Positions 22,720 through 35,019 are shown, counted from the first letter of the stretch. The stretch: DNA of 64,000 nt from Tupaia tana (GCA_026018925.1 JAKSZU010000026.1:15429127-15493126), one strand, 5' to 3'. The notes: generated by a model from the sequence alone, not told the origin. Numbers and translations are program-made.

Positions 22720-22972
22720 GTGTTGGTTTGTGTGTTTTTAGTGTTCTGTAGTGTGTGCACTTATGGGAGACAGAAAAACAGGGAAAATGAGAAATCACCT
22801 TCCATGGGGAGGTGGCCACACCACAGTCCCTTTGCCTCCATTTTCCTTGGGGTTTGGGGCATATATACACATGCACTCAGCATGTTTTACAAGCAACTGG
22901 GTCTAGGACTCAAACTGTGCTGTCATCCATGTGGGAACCAGCTGCCTTAACCACCACGTCACTGGCTGGCCC
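22720..22972 (-). mobile_element. SINE-A, old reversed copy
   Basis: GTGTGTGCACTTATGGGAGAC to CCACGTCACTGGCTGGCCC. Confidence 0.78.
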
Positions 22973-23019
22973 TCACCAGCACAATTTTATGAAGAGACTC
23001 AAGCACAGGGAGAATGCTT

Positions 23020-23279
23020 TTTTCTTTTTTCTTTCTTTTATTTATTTATTTTTTTTAGGTTTTTGCAATAGGTCATGTGCATTGATGGAGAGATACAGAG
23101 AGGAAAAGTGAGAAAACACCCCCCAGGGAGTATGGCCATGCTGTAATCCCTGCTCCTCTTGGAATTTTGAACGTGCATGCACACATACCTGGCATGATGA
23201 AGCTACCAGGTTTGGGACTCAAACCACTGTCGGCCATGTGGGAGTTCAGCACCTTAACTACTACACCACCTACTGGCCC
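23020..23279 (-). mobile_element. SINE-A, reversed
   Basis: GGTTTTTGCAATAGGTCATG to CCACCTACTGGCCC. It is followed at once by another reversed SINE-A. Confidence 0.82.
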
Positions 23280-23290
23280 TGGCCACTTTT

Positions 23291-23554
23291 TCTTTTTTTT
23301 TTTTTTTGGAGAGGTTTTTTGCTATAGGTTGTGTGCGCTTGCCAGAAAGACAGAGAGAGACAGAAAGTGAGAAATCACCCCCAGGGGGGATGGCCATGCT
23401 GCAATCCCTTTTCCTCCATTCTCCTCTCAGGATCTTGGGCACACACGCACACACGCACACCCGGCATGAGTTTAAGCCACTGGGTCCAGGACTCGAACTG
23501 CAGTCGACTATATGGGAGTCCAGTGACATAGCCATTACACCAACTGCTGGTCCC
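23291..23554 (-). mobile_element. SINE-A, fairly young, reversed
   Basis: GGAGAGGTTTTTTGCTATAGG to CACCAACTGCTGGTCCCC; TGGCCACTT on both sides. Confidence 0.88.
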
Positions 23555-24210
23555 CTGGCCACTTAATTTTAAGTTAGTATGAATTGGGGGCCAGGCAGCC
23601 CAGCAGAGAGCCTTCTGCTGCCCATCATGCTCCACTTCTTCCTGTCTGCCATAAAATACTAGGTTTGACCTAACTAAACCCAGTATGCTCTGATAAATCC
23701 AGTAATAGAATCATCTCAAGATACTGGAAAGAGTTTTTATATTAATTGTTGTTCACTCACCCGAAACTGTGAGGGCCTTCCATAACAACAGTAGCTAGTG
23801 ACTGTCTTTATTGAGACTGCAGGCTGCTTAACCGCTGTGGGTACTTGGAGGTAGAGGAGGCCATGTGCCTGGACTCTGTCAGGTGAGGCTCTGTGGTGAC
23901 ATTCTTCACTTTTGAAGTTGTGTCAAATAGGAAGTCCTGCTAAGACTTTCTAAAACTCAAGAACTAATTTGGAAATTAATAATTTGCTCTACCATTATAT
24001 GACCACTCATTGCTTGGTAAGCATTTCGTACCATCCATCATCTGGAGTATCATGGGAATAAAGAAAAATTGGCCATATAGGCCAGTGTTCATGGCTTCAC
24101 CACATACACGCACTGTCTCCTGGGTAGGACTTGTGTTAAGACTTGCACAATTTGATACTCGAATTTCTAGAAACATTTATATTGGGTTTTGTTTTTGTTT
24201 GTTTTGCTTT

Positions 24211-24388
24211 TAAAGAATTTTTTTTTTAGTTTTCTTCATTGTCATTATTTTATTAATTTATTTATTTTATTGAAATTGACCAGAGAGAGAAGGAAAGTGA
24301 GAAGGCAAGCTGCCAGGTCTGGGACTCGAACCATGGTCAGCCATGTGGGAGTCCAGCCACCTTAACCATCACACCACCTGCTGGCCCC
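24211..24388 (-). mobile_element. SINE-B, reversed
   Basis: AAAGAATTTTTTTTTTAGTTTTC, GAAATTGACCAGAGAGAG, head end CCACCTGCTGGCCCC. Confidence 0.85.
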
Positions 24389-24389
24389 T

Positions 24390-24618
24390 GTTTTTTTTTT
24401 TTAGTTTTTTTGTCATAAGGTGTGTACGCTCGCCGGAGGGACAGAGATAGAGAGAAGGAAAGTGAGAAAATCACCCCCCGGGGGAATGACTCTTCCATTC
24501 TCCTTTTGGGATTTTGGGCACACACTCACACAAATGGGCCCAGTGTGAGTTTCAAGCCACCGCTGATGTCGGCCATGTGGGAGTTCAGCGCCTTAACCAC
24601 CACGCCACCTGCTGCCCT
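24390..24618 (-). mobile_element. SINE-A, reversed
   Basis: TTTGTCATAAGGTGTGTACGC to CCACCTGCTGCCC. CATTTATATTG occurs before the adjoining SINE-B (24174) and after this copy, as if the pair shared one target site. Confidence 0.82.
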
Positions 24619-24897
24619 CATTTATATTGATTTTTAAAATGGGCTTTTTTAGAGTAGTCAGAAATGAGTGCTTAGTTTTCATGCTCTGAATTTGTTTGGT
24701 ACTCATGTCAGAGACTTAGGAACTCATCCCAAATCATACCTAAGCAAATGCTGTGCAGAGTTTATAGCCATAATTCCTAATGACTTTAGAAAACGTTTAC
24801 TGTCTGACTGTAATGTTTACCATCTCTGAAATGAATTAAATTGAAATAATTGAATTAAATGAATTAAAGAAATGAATTAAATTGAAACAATGTAAAT

Positions 24898-25040
24898 GAG
24901 GGCAGCAGGTGGCTTGGTGGTTAAGGTGCTGAACTTCCACTTGGCAGACATCAGTTTGAGTTCTAGACCTGGTAGCTTGAAACTCACACTGGGCCCGTGT
25001 GTGTGAGTGTGTGCCCAAAAGGAGAATGGAAAATTGCAAG
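24898..25040 (+). mobile_element. SINE-A, 3'-truncated
   Basis: GAGGGCAGCAGGTGGCTTGG head to GTGTGCCCAAAAGGAGAATGG. The pyrimidine stretch and tail are absent. Confidence 0.75.
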
Positions 25041-26326
25041 TAGTGTTGACAGATTGCCTTTTTAAATTTTAAAGTGTGAGAGAACATTGTCACACAGAAA
25101 AGCTCTCACTGCACCTTGATGGTCTCTGTATTTTCTCCTGGTGATTCTCCTGGACTCAGTCAGTGGGTGTGTCCTTAAGGTCTGTTGCATACTGGGCCAT
25201 GAGGGCCCGGAGAAGAGGCTCCTTTGCAGGCACCCCCAGATGTGCCCAACCCAGTCTCTCCTCAAGGCTCCTCTGTCTGGTGGGACTCTGGGCTCTCTTG
25301 GTCCGTATGGTCCATCTCTTTCACTCCTGGGTCCTCGTCAGCTGTTTATGTGCTGGCGCCTCAGAGTTTCATTCCCATCTTTGGCTCTGCCCAGGCCCTA
25401 GCCCGCCACAGCCTATAGACCCCTCTACAAGTGGAGGCCCTCAGTCTCGCCACACCTCTCCCATATGTTCTGAGCCCAGAACTCACTGCCCTGCCCTGCC
25501 CCAGCCTGTTCCTGCATGTCCCTTTGCACAGAATGGCATCGCGTGGGCCACCCCTTCTCTATCTGCTCACCCCTATGAGACAGCCAGTGAATCAGAAGTG
25601 ACCCAACTTTAGCCTCCTATGTGAATCCCCCCGCTACCAGGTGTGCCTGGCCTGTGTCACTGCCCTGCTTCCTTGTGTACTCCAGGCCTCCCCCTCAGGG
25701 CGTCCTTCCCACAGGCCTTCAGACGAGGCCACTGACTACTGAACTTGTAGGAGCTCTCCTGACTGACTGGCTGAAGAAGCCAAGCTGGCCGTAGTTGTCA
25801 TGCAGGTTGTCTGACATATGAAATTTATCTCACCATTTCTGCATCTGAGCATTGCCTGTAAACTGGAAGCAAAATCTGAGGCTTCAGTAAATAGGACTCG
25901 GTCTCTTACCAAGAGATCTTCATATCAGCTGCTCTGTGCCCATGTTGCAGCTTGTGGTGCTCACTGCCCCGTTAGTGATGCCAGGTTCCGTCACTTGGCT
26001 AGGACAATAAGAAACACTTTTCCCTTTGCAATGATCTCTCTAAGGAACATTTTTCCTTTTAAATTAATGAGAAATCCTGGGGTCTCGCAGGCATCCTGTG
26101 AAGAAGACTTTGTTCCCTGTGACTTTAGCATCATGGTTTATTCTAGTGCCTACTAAATACCCTTGCCTAGGTCATTGTGTGAGAATTGCACTCTGCTTTT
26201 CTGCTGCCATTCTCTTACTTCTGTGAACAAGCACTTTTTCTGCCCCATGCGTCTTGGCCTCTCTATCCTCCCTTGCCACCCACCTCTCCATTGTAGATCT
26301 CTGGATTTAAAAAAAAATGCAGTGTT
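25041..26326. other. Intron stretch without clear repeats
   Basis: About 1.3 kb, C/T-rich in 25140-25780 and AT-richer after. I see no SINE, L1 or exon. Some wording (CCCTGCTTCC, CCCTTTGCACAGAATGGC) hints at worn L2, too weak to call. Confidence 0.45.
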
Positions 26327-26585
26327 GGGGACCAGTAGTTGGCATAATGGTTATATTGCTGAACTCCCATGTAGTCAACTGCGGTTCAAGTCCTAGACCC
26401 AGTGGCTTAAACTCACACCAGGCATGTGTGTGTGTATGCCCAAGTTCCTGAGAGAATGGAGAAGGGATTGCGCCGTGGCCATCCCTCCTAGGGGGGTGAT
26501 TTGTTGCTTTCTGTCTTTCTCTCTCTCTCTGTCTTTCTGGCGCGTGCAAGCTCCCTGTAGCAAAAACCTCTCCAAAAGAAAAAAA
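26327..26585 (+). mobile_element. SINE-A
   Basis: GGGGACCAGTAGTTGGCATAATGG head; end CCCTGTAGCAAAAACCTCTCC plus A-rich tail. Confidence 0.87.
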
Positions 26586-26815
26586 TTGCAATGTCTTGTG
26601 ATCATTTGAGACCGTGTTATGCTTACATCAGTCCATATTTAGCCAGTGGGAAACCTTGAAAAACCAAATTATGTAAACATTGTTTTCAAATATTTCTAGG
26701 TTAATTGATTTGCATCAAATGTGCTTTATCCTTAAACTTTTCTTGATCTAAAGTTTTGACCCTTGGCACCAGTGTTCTTATTGACCTGGATAGACCCCAT
26801 TAACAATGTTTTTCA

Positions 26816-27009
26816 GGGCCAACAGGTGGTTAAGGTGCCGGACTCTCACATGGCTGACCGCAGGTCTCAGATCTAGTGGTTTGCTTTCTCACTTTCTCTT
26901 TCTTTTCAGGTCTCAGATCTGGTAGCTTGCTTGCTTACTCCCTCCCTCCCTGCCTCCCCCCCTCCCTTTCTCACTGATCAAATTAAAAATAAATAAGTAG
27001 ATAAATTAA
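26816..27009 (+). mobile_element. SINE-B with internal duplication
   Basis: GGGCCAACAGGTGGTTAAGG head; GGTCTCAGATCT(A/G)GT occurs twice (26863 and 26909), duplicating part of the body. Tail CAAATTAAAAATAAATAAG. Confidence 0.8.
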
Positions 27010-27574
27010 ATTTGGTAATTCTAAAAAATAAAAGTATTAGAAAACAATGCTTTTCTAAGTATTGAAAACCCTTTAGAGAGTTGAAAAGTGAATTAACAGC
27101 CACGTACATGTTTGACATCTTCAGAGTTTTAGTCTGAAGAATTAAAGAGAATTCGTCCCTCAGTATGTTAGATTTTGCCTAAATCCTGATGAGGGCATAT
27201 TTAGTATCTTGCATATGTGTGACTTTTTGTTCCACTAGAGGGCATGTTTTCTTACTTCCTTGGCATTGAGTAGGAGAGCAAACATATCTACTTGTCGGAC
27301 GTTGGGTGTGACTGTCAGAGAGGTTCTGAATTTAAGCCAGCTGTCCATCTTTGAAAGTCAGGAATTTGGCTGCCATGTGAAAATCCTGTTCTTGTCATTG
27401 TTTCGTTGGGGATGGCAGTACATCTCAGAGAACGCATGGTGCATGTGCCCTCACCAAACGTTAGTTCCCCTTTCCGTAATTCATCTTATACTTCCCACAT
27501 ACAGCGCTCCAGAGCCCCTCCCCAGTCATGAAAGCCTGCACATGCTGGCAGGTGAGAGGGGGAGGACGCCCCAT

Positions 27575-28030
27575 GTCCGGGTGGCATGTAAAGTGGCACA
27601 ACCATTTCAGAGGGCAGCTTGGCACTCACTTTTTTTTTCTTCTTTTTGCTATAGGGTGCGTACACTCACCTGAGAGATAGAGAGCAAGAAATCACCTCCC
27701 GGGGGGATGTCCTTGCCACAATCCCTTCTCCTCCATTCTCTTCTCGGGACCTTAGGCACACATGCACACATGCCCACCCTGAGTTTTAAGCCTCTATGTC
27801 CGGGACTCAAACCGCGTCTGACTACGTGGAGTCCAGTGACATAGCCATTAACCATCTGCTGGTCCCAACACTCCCCTTTAAACTAAAAAGTGCAAGTGTT
27901 CAGTGTCCTCTGACTGGGACTTCTGTCCGTCCCCCTGGATTGGCCACACACGTGCACATACATATGAGGAGGCCTGGTCCCTTGTTAAAATAGCAAAGCA
28001 GCTGGCCTCCTCCGGGATTTGCCTGGCAGA
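27575..28030 (+). mobile_element. L1M fragment split by SINE-A
   Basis: GTGGCACAACCATTTCAGAGGGCAGCTTGGC is sense L1M. After the SINE, GTGCACATACATATG and TTGTTAAAATAGCAAA fit the next L1 part less clearly. Confidence 0.55.
27628..27866 (-). mobile_element. SINE-A inside L1, reversed
   Basis: TTTTTGCTATAGGGTGCGTAC to ACCATCTGCTGGTCCC. Confidence 0.85.
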
Positions 28031-28412
28031 TTGGAGTCTCTCTAGACTACAGAGCACTAAACTGCAGATAGGTGAGCCAGTGGGGAGTAAGCTCTGGGTA
28101 GGTTTTGTGTAAGTAAACACCCATGACATAATGTCAGGTTCTCTTCAGTGTACTTGGAAGCTCAGGCACGTGCGTGTGTCCACAGGACTGAGAGGGTGGC
28201 CAGGACAGGGTGAGGCCCAAGAAGACTCATAGGTTGTGTTTCTACAGTACACAGTTATATAGCATGGGATAGTGGAAGTTTTAAAATAAGCAGATGTAGT
28301 TTTTTGCAGATTTTAGAGGAATGAGAAAAGACTAAGCAGGATTTTCTAGAGCTTAAGTGGTCCTGGCTCATGTTTTTCTCAATTAAGTTTTATACTACTT
28401 AGATTTAACATT

Positions 28413-28611
28413 CTTTTTTTTCTTTCTAAGAGCAATTTTTGCTATAGGGCGCATCTGCTTGCTGGAGAGACAAAGCAGGAAGTCACCCCCCAGAGGGACT
28501 GGCCATGCCGCAGTCACTCCTCCATTCTTGGGATTTGGGGCATGTGGTCACGAACCACAGTTGAATACATGGGAGTCCAGTGATGTAACTATTATGCCAT
28601 CCACTGGCCCC
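28413..28611 (-). mobile_element. SINE-A, reversed, internally shortened
   Basis: TTTTTGCTATAGGGCGCATC to CCATCCACTGGCCCCC; about 60 bp of the middle is missing. Confidence 0.82.
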
Positions 28612-28850
28612 CTTAGCGTTCTTCTTAAGAAAAAATTTTTGGTCCATCTTACTTAGTTTAGTGGATTGGTATTTTCCCTTTATAATTCAGTTGTCAACGT
28701 CACTATTCCCCTTTAAAGTTTGTTTTTTATTCTTTTTTGTTTTGCTTCTTAGCAGCCCAGGAGTTCAGAGAGGTCACTGCACCGAATCCAGTCCTTATTC
28801 CTCCAACAGTAGGATGGGGCAGTGCGTACCCTCTGGGATGTCACTGACCT

Positions 28851-29096
28851 TTTTCTTTCTTTTTGGGGGAGATTTTTGCTATAGGGTGCATACACTTGCC
28901 AGAGAGACAGAAAGTGAGAAATCATCCTCTAGGGGGATCACCACACCACAGTTCCTTCTCCTCCAGTCTCCTCTTGGGATTTTGGGCATGCACTCACATG
29001 TGCCCGGCGTGAGTTTTAAGCCTCTGGGCCTGGATTTGGATCACAGTCAGCTATGTGGGAGTCCAGCAGCGTAACCATCACGCCATCCACTGGTCC
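28851..29096 (-). mobile_element. SINE-A, reversed
   Basis: TTTTTGCTATAGGGTGCATAC to CCATCCACTGGTCC; CTGACCT(T/C)TT flanks both ends. Confidence 0.87.
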
Positions 29097-29181
29097 TGCT
29101 GACCTCTTGCTAGGTTTCCCAGCATTCCTGCTGGACTTCTTAACTTCCTGTGGGGCCCATGTTCAGAAGTCTCAGCAGCTA

Positions 29182-29456
29182 GGGAACCAGCAGTTAGCGT
29201 AATGGCTATGTCGCTGGACTCCCACGTAGTCGACCGCGGTTCGCATCCTGGACCCGGTGGCTTAAAACTCACGCCGGGCGCGTGTGCGTGCGTGCCCAAG
29301 ATCCCGAGAGGAGAATGGAGGAGAAGGGATTGCGGCGTGACCATCCCCCCTGGGGGGTGATTTCTCGCTTTCTGTCTCTATGTCTCTCTCTGTCTGTCTG
29401 GCGAGCGCACGCGCCCTATAGCGAAAAACCTCTCCAAAAAAAAAAAAAAAAAAAAA
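29182..29456 (+). mobile_element. SINE-A, young reference copy
   Basis: GGGAACCAGCAGTTAGCGTAATGG head, B-box-like GGTTCGCATCC, CGGGCGCGTGTGCGTGCGTG, CCCCCCTGGGGGGTGA, end CCCTATAGCGAAAAACC, CTCTCC and A23. AGAAGTCTCAGCAGCT is repeated on both sides. The body is nearly the same as the copy at 41743, sharing the rare GCGAAAAACC ending. Confidence 0.96.
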
Positions 29457-29589
29457 AGAAGTCTCAGCAGCTGTTGGTCCTGAGCTTTGCCCCTCTTCCC
29501 TGTTAGCACCAACACCAGCACCAGGAGCTACTCCGTACATGAAGGAAAGGGAGAGGAGAGCAGTGCTCGTGCGTTCGTCTAAGTTTCCT

Positions 29590-29795
29590 CAAGCAGGGTT
29601 TCTCAGCCTCAGCACTGTCACTGTCCTCTAGATTGTTCTTTGTGGTGGGGCCTGGCCCGTGCATTGTGAGATGTTTAGCAGCATCCTCTGCCCATTCCAA
29701 GCAGTTGCACCACCCAGGTCTGACAACCAGAAACATCTAGACATTGCCAGATGTCCTTGGGGGACAAAATAGCACCCCACCACAAAGCACTACGT
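29590..29795. mobile_element. hAT-type MER element
   Basis: GGTTTCTCAGCCTCAGCACTG, TTCTTTGTGGTGGGGCCTG, ATGTTTAGCAGCATCC, CATTGCCAGATGTCC and GGGGGACAAAATAGCACC are signature stretches of a common old mammalian MER element. The family number is not given. Confidence 0.7.
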
Positions 29796-30172
29796 TAAAT
29801 GAACTGACAGCAAGGTGGTTGTGAATTACCTGCTTGAGTTCATTTTACTTTTAAGTATCTCTCTTCTGCCTACCAAGGATAGGCAGTACTAGTCCCTGAG
29901 CAAGGGGGGATCTTATTATCTCTTGGCAATATTCCACATTCTTTACCCAAGCCCTGGAGTATTTCTGTGCAGCCCTGCAAGAAAATCCAACCGTGTGGCC
30001 CTTGTCAGCTGGCCTGGCTAAGGGACCAGGTCATGGCTATGTCACCATAAGCCTCCCAAGGAAATCTACCTGTGATGCCTCACTAATTGGCTACTCCTGT
30101 TGCTGGATGGGGGTGGGGAGCAGGCAGCAGTAGTGGGCAGGCAGTGGTGTTTTGAAACACATGTGATTTTTT

Positions 30173-30424
30173 TGTTTGTTTTTGTTTTTGAGAGGTTTTG
30201 CTATAGGGCGTGTGTGCTCGCCAGAAAGACCGAGACAGAGAAACAGAAAGCAAGAAATCATCCCCCTGGGGAGATGGTCATGCCACAATCCTTTCACCTC
30301 TCGAGATCTTGGGCATACATGCACACATGCCCAGCGTCAGCTTAAGCTACTGGGTCTGGGACTTGAACCACGGTCGAGTACATGGGTGTCCAGTGACATA
30401 GCCATTACACTAACTGCTGGTCCT
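30173..30424 (-). mobile_element. SINE-A, reversed
   Basis: GAGAGGTTTTGCTATAGGGCG to CACTAACTGCTGGTCC; exact duplication CACATGTGATTTTTT. Confidence 0.9.
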
Positions 30425-32612
30425 CACATGTGATTTTTTAGCATTTATTCACTTTCCTCATTTCCAACATTTGAAAACTGTAAGACATACAGAAGAAAAT
30501 AAAATCATCCGCAGCATGTAATGGTACCAGCAGAGAGAGCAAGTTAGCAGACCACCAGCTTCCTTTTTGCCAAATCAGATGGTCCTGAAGCTGAGGGCTC
30601 CTGTTTCTGCCACATAGCTGCAGTGGGGACTTCCTCTCTCTGCCACCTGCTCTGAGTCACATGCCCCACCCCTCATCCTCCTCTCACTCTGCCAGGGTGG
30701 TGCTCTTCACCTCTGGGATTGAGTTGTCAGGCTGAGTCCTGGGTTGAACTCTCAGGTGAGCTCTGCGGGGAGAGTGGTGAGACAGGCTCCTTCTGGAGTG
30801 ATTTCACAGGACGGCACCTGGCAGGTTGTAAGTGCCCAACTGAAAGAAGCCATGCCCTGCGCTGCCGAGTGACTTTGAAGCCCTGGCACCTGGTCGTAGC
30901 TTTCTACGTAGTACCCGCATTTCACCCCACCTCCCTCATAGGGTCTTGAAAACAAGCTGCTGGCTTTCATGGCTGCCTGGTGTTTTGCTGGATTCGTGTG
31001 CCATTGCTCATCCACACAGTGACCCACAGGTGGGCATTCTGAGTGCCTGGAAGATTCTGCTGTCACATGTACTTCCACGACAAACTCCCGGTGTTCATCT
31101 CTGCATGTGACTCGCGTGCGATTTCCCCGAGTGTTGATTTTGATTCTGAAACAGTTGCATCTTAGCACAGATACATGGGAGTTCTTCAGATCAATCCATT
31201 TTGTGGTTTGAAAAAATTCTTTTCTGTTTTTGAATTCAGTTATACAACTCTTCCTCCCTCCCTTCAAAGAAGAAAGGTATTAGTTAAAGTCAGTGCTGCA
31301 GGAAAGAGGCTGTGAGTGTCCCATGTGCTCTGGGGATGCCCTGGCAAGTGTCTCAGTTTTAACCATACTCTTGAAGAAATACACTTCCCTGTTCTCTTGC
31401 CAGTGAGAGACTTGCTTGAGTTGGTCCAAGTGACATTTCATGTGTCGTGCCTTCATACTGATCAGGATTGAGCCTGCCTGGGAACACGGGCTGCAGCAGA
31501 GCAAGCCTTCTCTGCTCTGGTGCAGGTTCAGAGGATGAAGCTGGGTTTCTTCCCCTGGGGGGGGGGGGGGGGGCATACGCCACCTTCAGCCAGGCCTCTG
31601 GGACTGAGAGGGATGGTGCCCACGGAGGAGCTGAATTTCAAATTGATGGGGGGGGGGGGGGGGACACAATGATGAACTGTGTAAGAGGATTTCAGCTTTT
31701 TGAATACCTTTATTATCTCTTGTATTATTTTCATTTTTAAAGTCTTACTCTCTGTATCCCTCTCTAGTGGCAAAATAGCAGGGAGAGGAAGTAGCATAGT
31801 TTTCCTGGGAGATTATACCAGTAATAATCACCAGTACCCATTACTGGTCTGGAGATGAAAAACACTTTTCTGTTCATCTCGTCGGACCTCAGGACAGCCT
31901 GTGAAGTGCTGCTGGCTTCAGAAGCAGAATGCTCAGGAACTGGACGGAGAGTGTGATCTGTGGGAGAGGGGCTTCTCCTAGGAGCAGGGAAGGACCACAG
32001 GTCCAAGTCTGTAACCGAGGGGCCCAAAGGACACAGCAGCCTCATCCTAATCACTGGTGACAATAAGTAGGTGAAGAGGCCCTCGTTCTGCACTCCCAGC
32101 TGCTCATTAGGCCAGCTCAGAGGAGCATGATGAGTCTGGTTTGCCAGGTCCCAAGGGTAGTAAGTTTTGCTGGAACCAAACAGCTTGCTCAGAGAATAGG
32201 AAAATACTTCTCTTCTGCATGGAATTCCTGGGGGATCCAAGCCATTATCTCCTCTTCCCCCCAACTGCAGCCTGCTGCCTTTTTAAAAATATGTAAATTA
32301 AGTTTATCTCTTTTGTGGAAGGGTGAAGGAGAGAGGCATCCCCAAGAGGGTCTTCGTGCTGCGATTGGACCCTGACCCAGGACTCCCTGTGTGGGTCAGC
32401 ATTGCAGAGTGTTGTGGCAGCCCTGTGCCACCACTGCCACCTACGGCTTTTGTCCTCTTATCTCTTCCTACGCCCATGCGCATCTTTTGGTCTTTCCTTT
32501 TTCTCCGCCTCAAAAATGCCACGTGGAAGGGGTGACAGGAGGCGCTCTGAATAAAAGGTGCTGCTGGAATTTACATTTTAACAAGAATGTCCATGTGCCT
32601 CTTTACCAACAG
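30425..32612. other. End of last intron, SINE-poor
   Basis: About 2.2 kb with no SINE-A or SINE-B. It contains two long G-runs and, at 32285-32400, a doubtful worn SINE-C (AAGTTTATCTCTTTTGTGG, GGGTCTTCGTGCTGC). The rest is unassigned. Confidence 0.5.
31557..31663 (+). repeat. Two long G-runs (G17 and G16)
   Basis: G17 at 31557-31573 and G16 at 31648-31663, 74 bp apart, on the transcribed gene's coding strand about 1 kb before the last exon. Neither lies in a recognised SINE. Confidence 0.9.
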
Positions 32613-32803
32613 AAAACTTGGAATATAACGTGGAACCTCAAGAAATCTCGCACCCTGATGTCGGACGCTATTTCTCAGAGTTTACTGGCACTCACTACAT
32701 CCCAAACGCGGAGCTAGAAATTCGATATCCAGAGGATCTGGAGTTTGTCTATGAGACGGTGCAGAATATTTACAGTGCAAAGAAAGAGAACATAGATGAG
32801 TAA
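32613..32803 (+). CDS. FBXO21 last coding exon with stop
   Basis: The coding part follows CTCTTTACCAACAG and ends GAGTAA at 32801-32803. It encodes (E)NLEYNVEPQEISHPDVGRYF to AKKENIDE. HP..GRYF.EF corresponds to the conserved end of YccV/HspQ proteins (VEHPLLDDYF), and the acidic tail YPEDLEFVYETVQNIY is specific to FBXO21. Summed over the eight exons the frame is open, 1274 nt including the stop, so this copy looks intact and functional. Confidence 0.97.
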
Positions 32804-34861
32804 AGTCTAGCAGAGGACCTTGTACCGTTGCTGCTGCTGCTATCTTCCAAGAGAACAGGATTCCGGAAGAAGACGTCTCCACGGATCCCTCTGGGTTCAC
32901 ACCACCAGGAAAGCCACTTTCCCAGCAGGCTGGTTGCCTCCTCCTAAGTGTAGATAACGTGTGCTCTCCTCCAGCTGCAAAGACAATGTCGCTCCCCGCC
33001 TACACTAGTGAATTCACTTGAAAGGCACTGTGTTCTCTGGCATGGCCTGTGTGCTTGTCCTGTGGTGACAGTGTGTGACATTCTGTTTTCATGAGGTCTC
33101 ACAGTCAACACTCTTATAATCCTTTTCGGTCACTTTCCATTCTTATGTCTGTCTCCATTTGTCTGCACCGTCGCCTTTGCCGGGCGTGGGAGGTGTTACG
33201 TGCCTGCCATCCTTTCCCTCGGCTCTCTGTGAGGTACGTGCAGTCCTAAGTCTGGATGTCTGTCTTTTCACCCAGCATTTCGTGGGCCAGTCAGAGGTCC
33301 AGCTATGCGCTACCCTGGCAGCATCTCGGAGCCGGAGATGTTGGCTGGCCAGTGGTCATTAGGATCATTTGGATTTGTTGTTTTTTAATAGGTGAAACCA
33401 ATTTTAAGCATTTCTCTTTTTTAAAAAACCCAAATCAAGAAAGGAACAGTGTTCCCTTCTTAGACTTATGCACATCCCTACAAATGACCAGTTTTTCAAT
33501 TTTCTGACCAGTTTTTTTTGTTTGTTTGTTTGGTTTTTTCATTACATACAACTCTGAGGAAACTAATAACAGTGACCTTTGTGAATGGGTGTTTCTACAT
33601 TCATCTACAGTTCCTCCATTTAAAATGACTACTTTATTTTTTTTTAAACTACTCTAGTTTTATGAGTAGATCCTAAATCTGTGATGAGACATACAGATCT
33701 GACGTTAAGAGTATTTGCTCTTAGAAATCATATTTCATGATCTCCAAAGACCAAAAAAAAAATGTTTCACATTATAATGAGAAAACAAGAAATAGTGAAC
33801 CTTAAAAAGCTTTTTAGAAAGAAAAGAGATTTCTTGCCCTTTATTCCTTAGAATCACTTAAGAGACCTTTCTGAATGTGATGGGTAGAGATGCAGTGTCT
33901 CTAATATTAAGCGTGTTTGATTAGTGGGAAAGAAGGTGCATGTCTTTCTCAAGCCCAGTGCCCTGAAGGCACCAGGACAAAGCCTGTCTTCAAGTCTCAT
34001 GGGGAAGCCTGACTTTGCGTTCAGATACCACAGGCCTCCTCAATGTTCTTAGGAACCTTATGCAGCTCTGGAACTCCCACCACACTGGACCTGCCAGTTC
34101 TCAAGCGAGCTAGTTTGTAATTAACCAGTAGAAGCTAACTTTTGGAGTTAGGACCTAGATCTTTTGCTCTGTGCATTTAAAACAATACAGTTGCTCTAGC
34201 AAATGAGGCTTTGGGGGGCCTCCATCCCGTCCGCCTCACGCCTGTCTGATCACTTGCATGCAGTATTCTCACATCACGTTGAATGGCTGCTTTCTTGTTC
34301 ACCCTTGGAAACCCTGGGATGACTGAGGTTTGAGGAAGCCACCTGAGACCACTCAGTAGCCAGAGAAGGCCATCAAGCAGTTACTAGAAAGGGATGGGAC
34401 CTGGCCAGCGGCTCCTTCCAGCCCAGACCAGCTCTTGTCCAGTGTCTGTGTTCTTCCTCTGTCAAGTCCAGTCAGGTGATTTGAACTTGGTTTGAAAATG
34501 TGACCACTCACACCACCTACCCTGCCTGAGGTTGGGGGCTTTTACACTACTCTCATTTAAAGGTGAAAAGTAGCTAATATGGAATTCATGTTACCAAAAT
34601 GCATTACTAAGAAACTGGAGCATGCTGAGAGTCATCATCATTGGTTTTCTGGTTTGATTTCCTTTTTTCTTAGGATAACATCAAAGCCGAGAAAGATGGT
34701 TTTACCTTTACTGACCCAAGTGTAAATATGTATCTAGACTGTTTTTAAATGTGTTTAACTCATGAATGCTTCATTTGGCTCCAGGAAGCTGTCTCACCTG
34801 TGTAAGTTGGTATTTGGGCACTTTATATTTTTCTAAAAACGTGTTTTGGATCCTGTACTCT

Positions 34862-34867
34862 AATAAA
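34862..34867 (+). terminator. Proximal poly(A) signal AATAAA
   Basis: A canonical hexamer in CTAATAAATCATAAG, 158 bp before the distal one. It could give a slightly shorter FBXO21 mRNA; usage cannot be judged from sequence. Confidence 0.5.
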
Positions 34868-35019
34868 TCATAAGTTTCTTTTTAAAATTTTTCCAAAAGT
34901 TTTCTCCATTTTAAAAAGCCCTGTTATAAAAGTAGAACTTTCACAATGTTAAAATACTAAACATTTGGATATAGTAACTTCTCTCCCATTGAATGCCAAG
35001 ACTTTTTTGTACAATGATT

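Noticed and set aside
29182-29456. SINE heads as real tRNA genes
   Set aside because: They have A/B-box-like wording but no credible cloverleaf with paired acceptor ends, and they are followed by a SINE body, A-tail and target-site duplication.
30752-31267. Open frame of about 170 codons on the minus strand in the last intron
   Set aside because: No recognisable domain; chance length is plausible in this composition.
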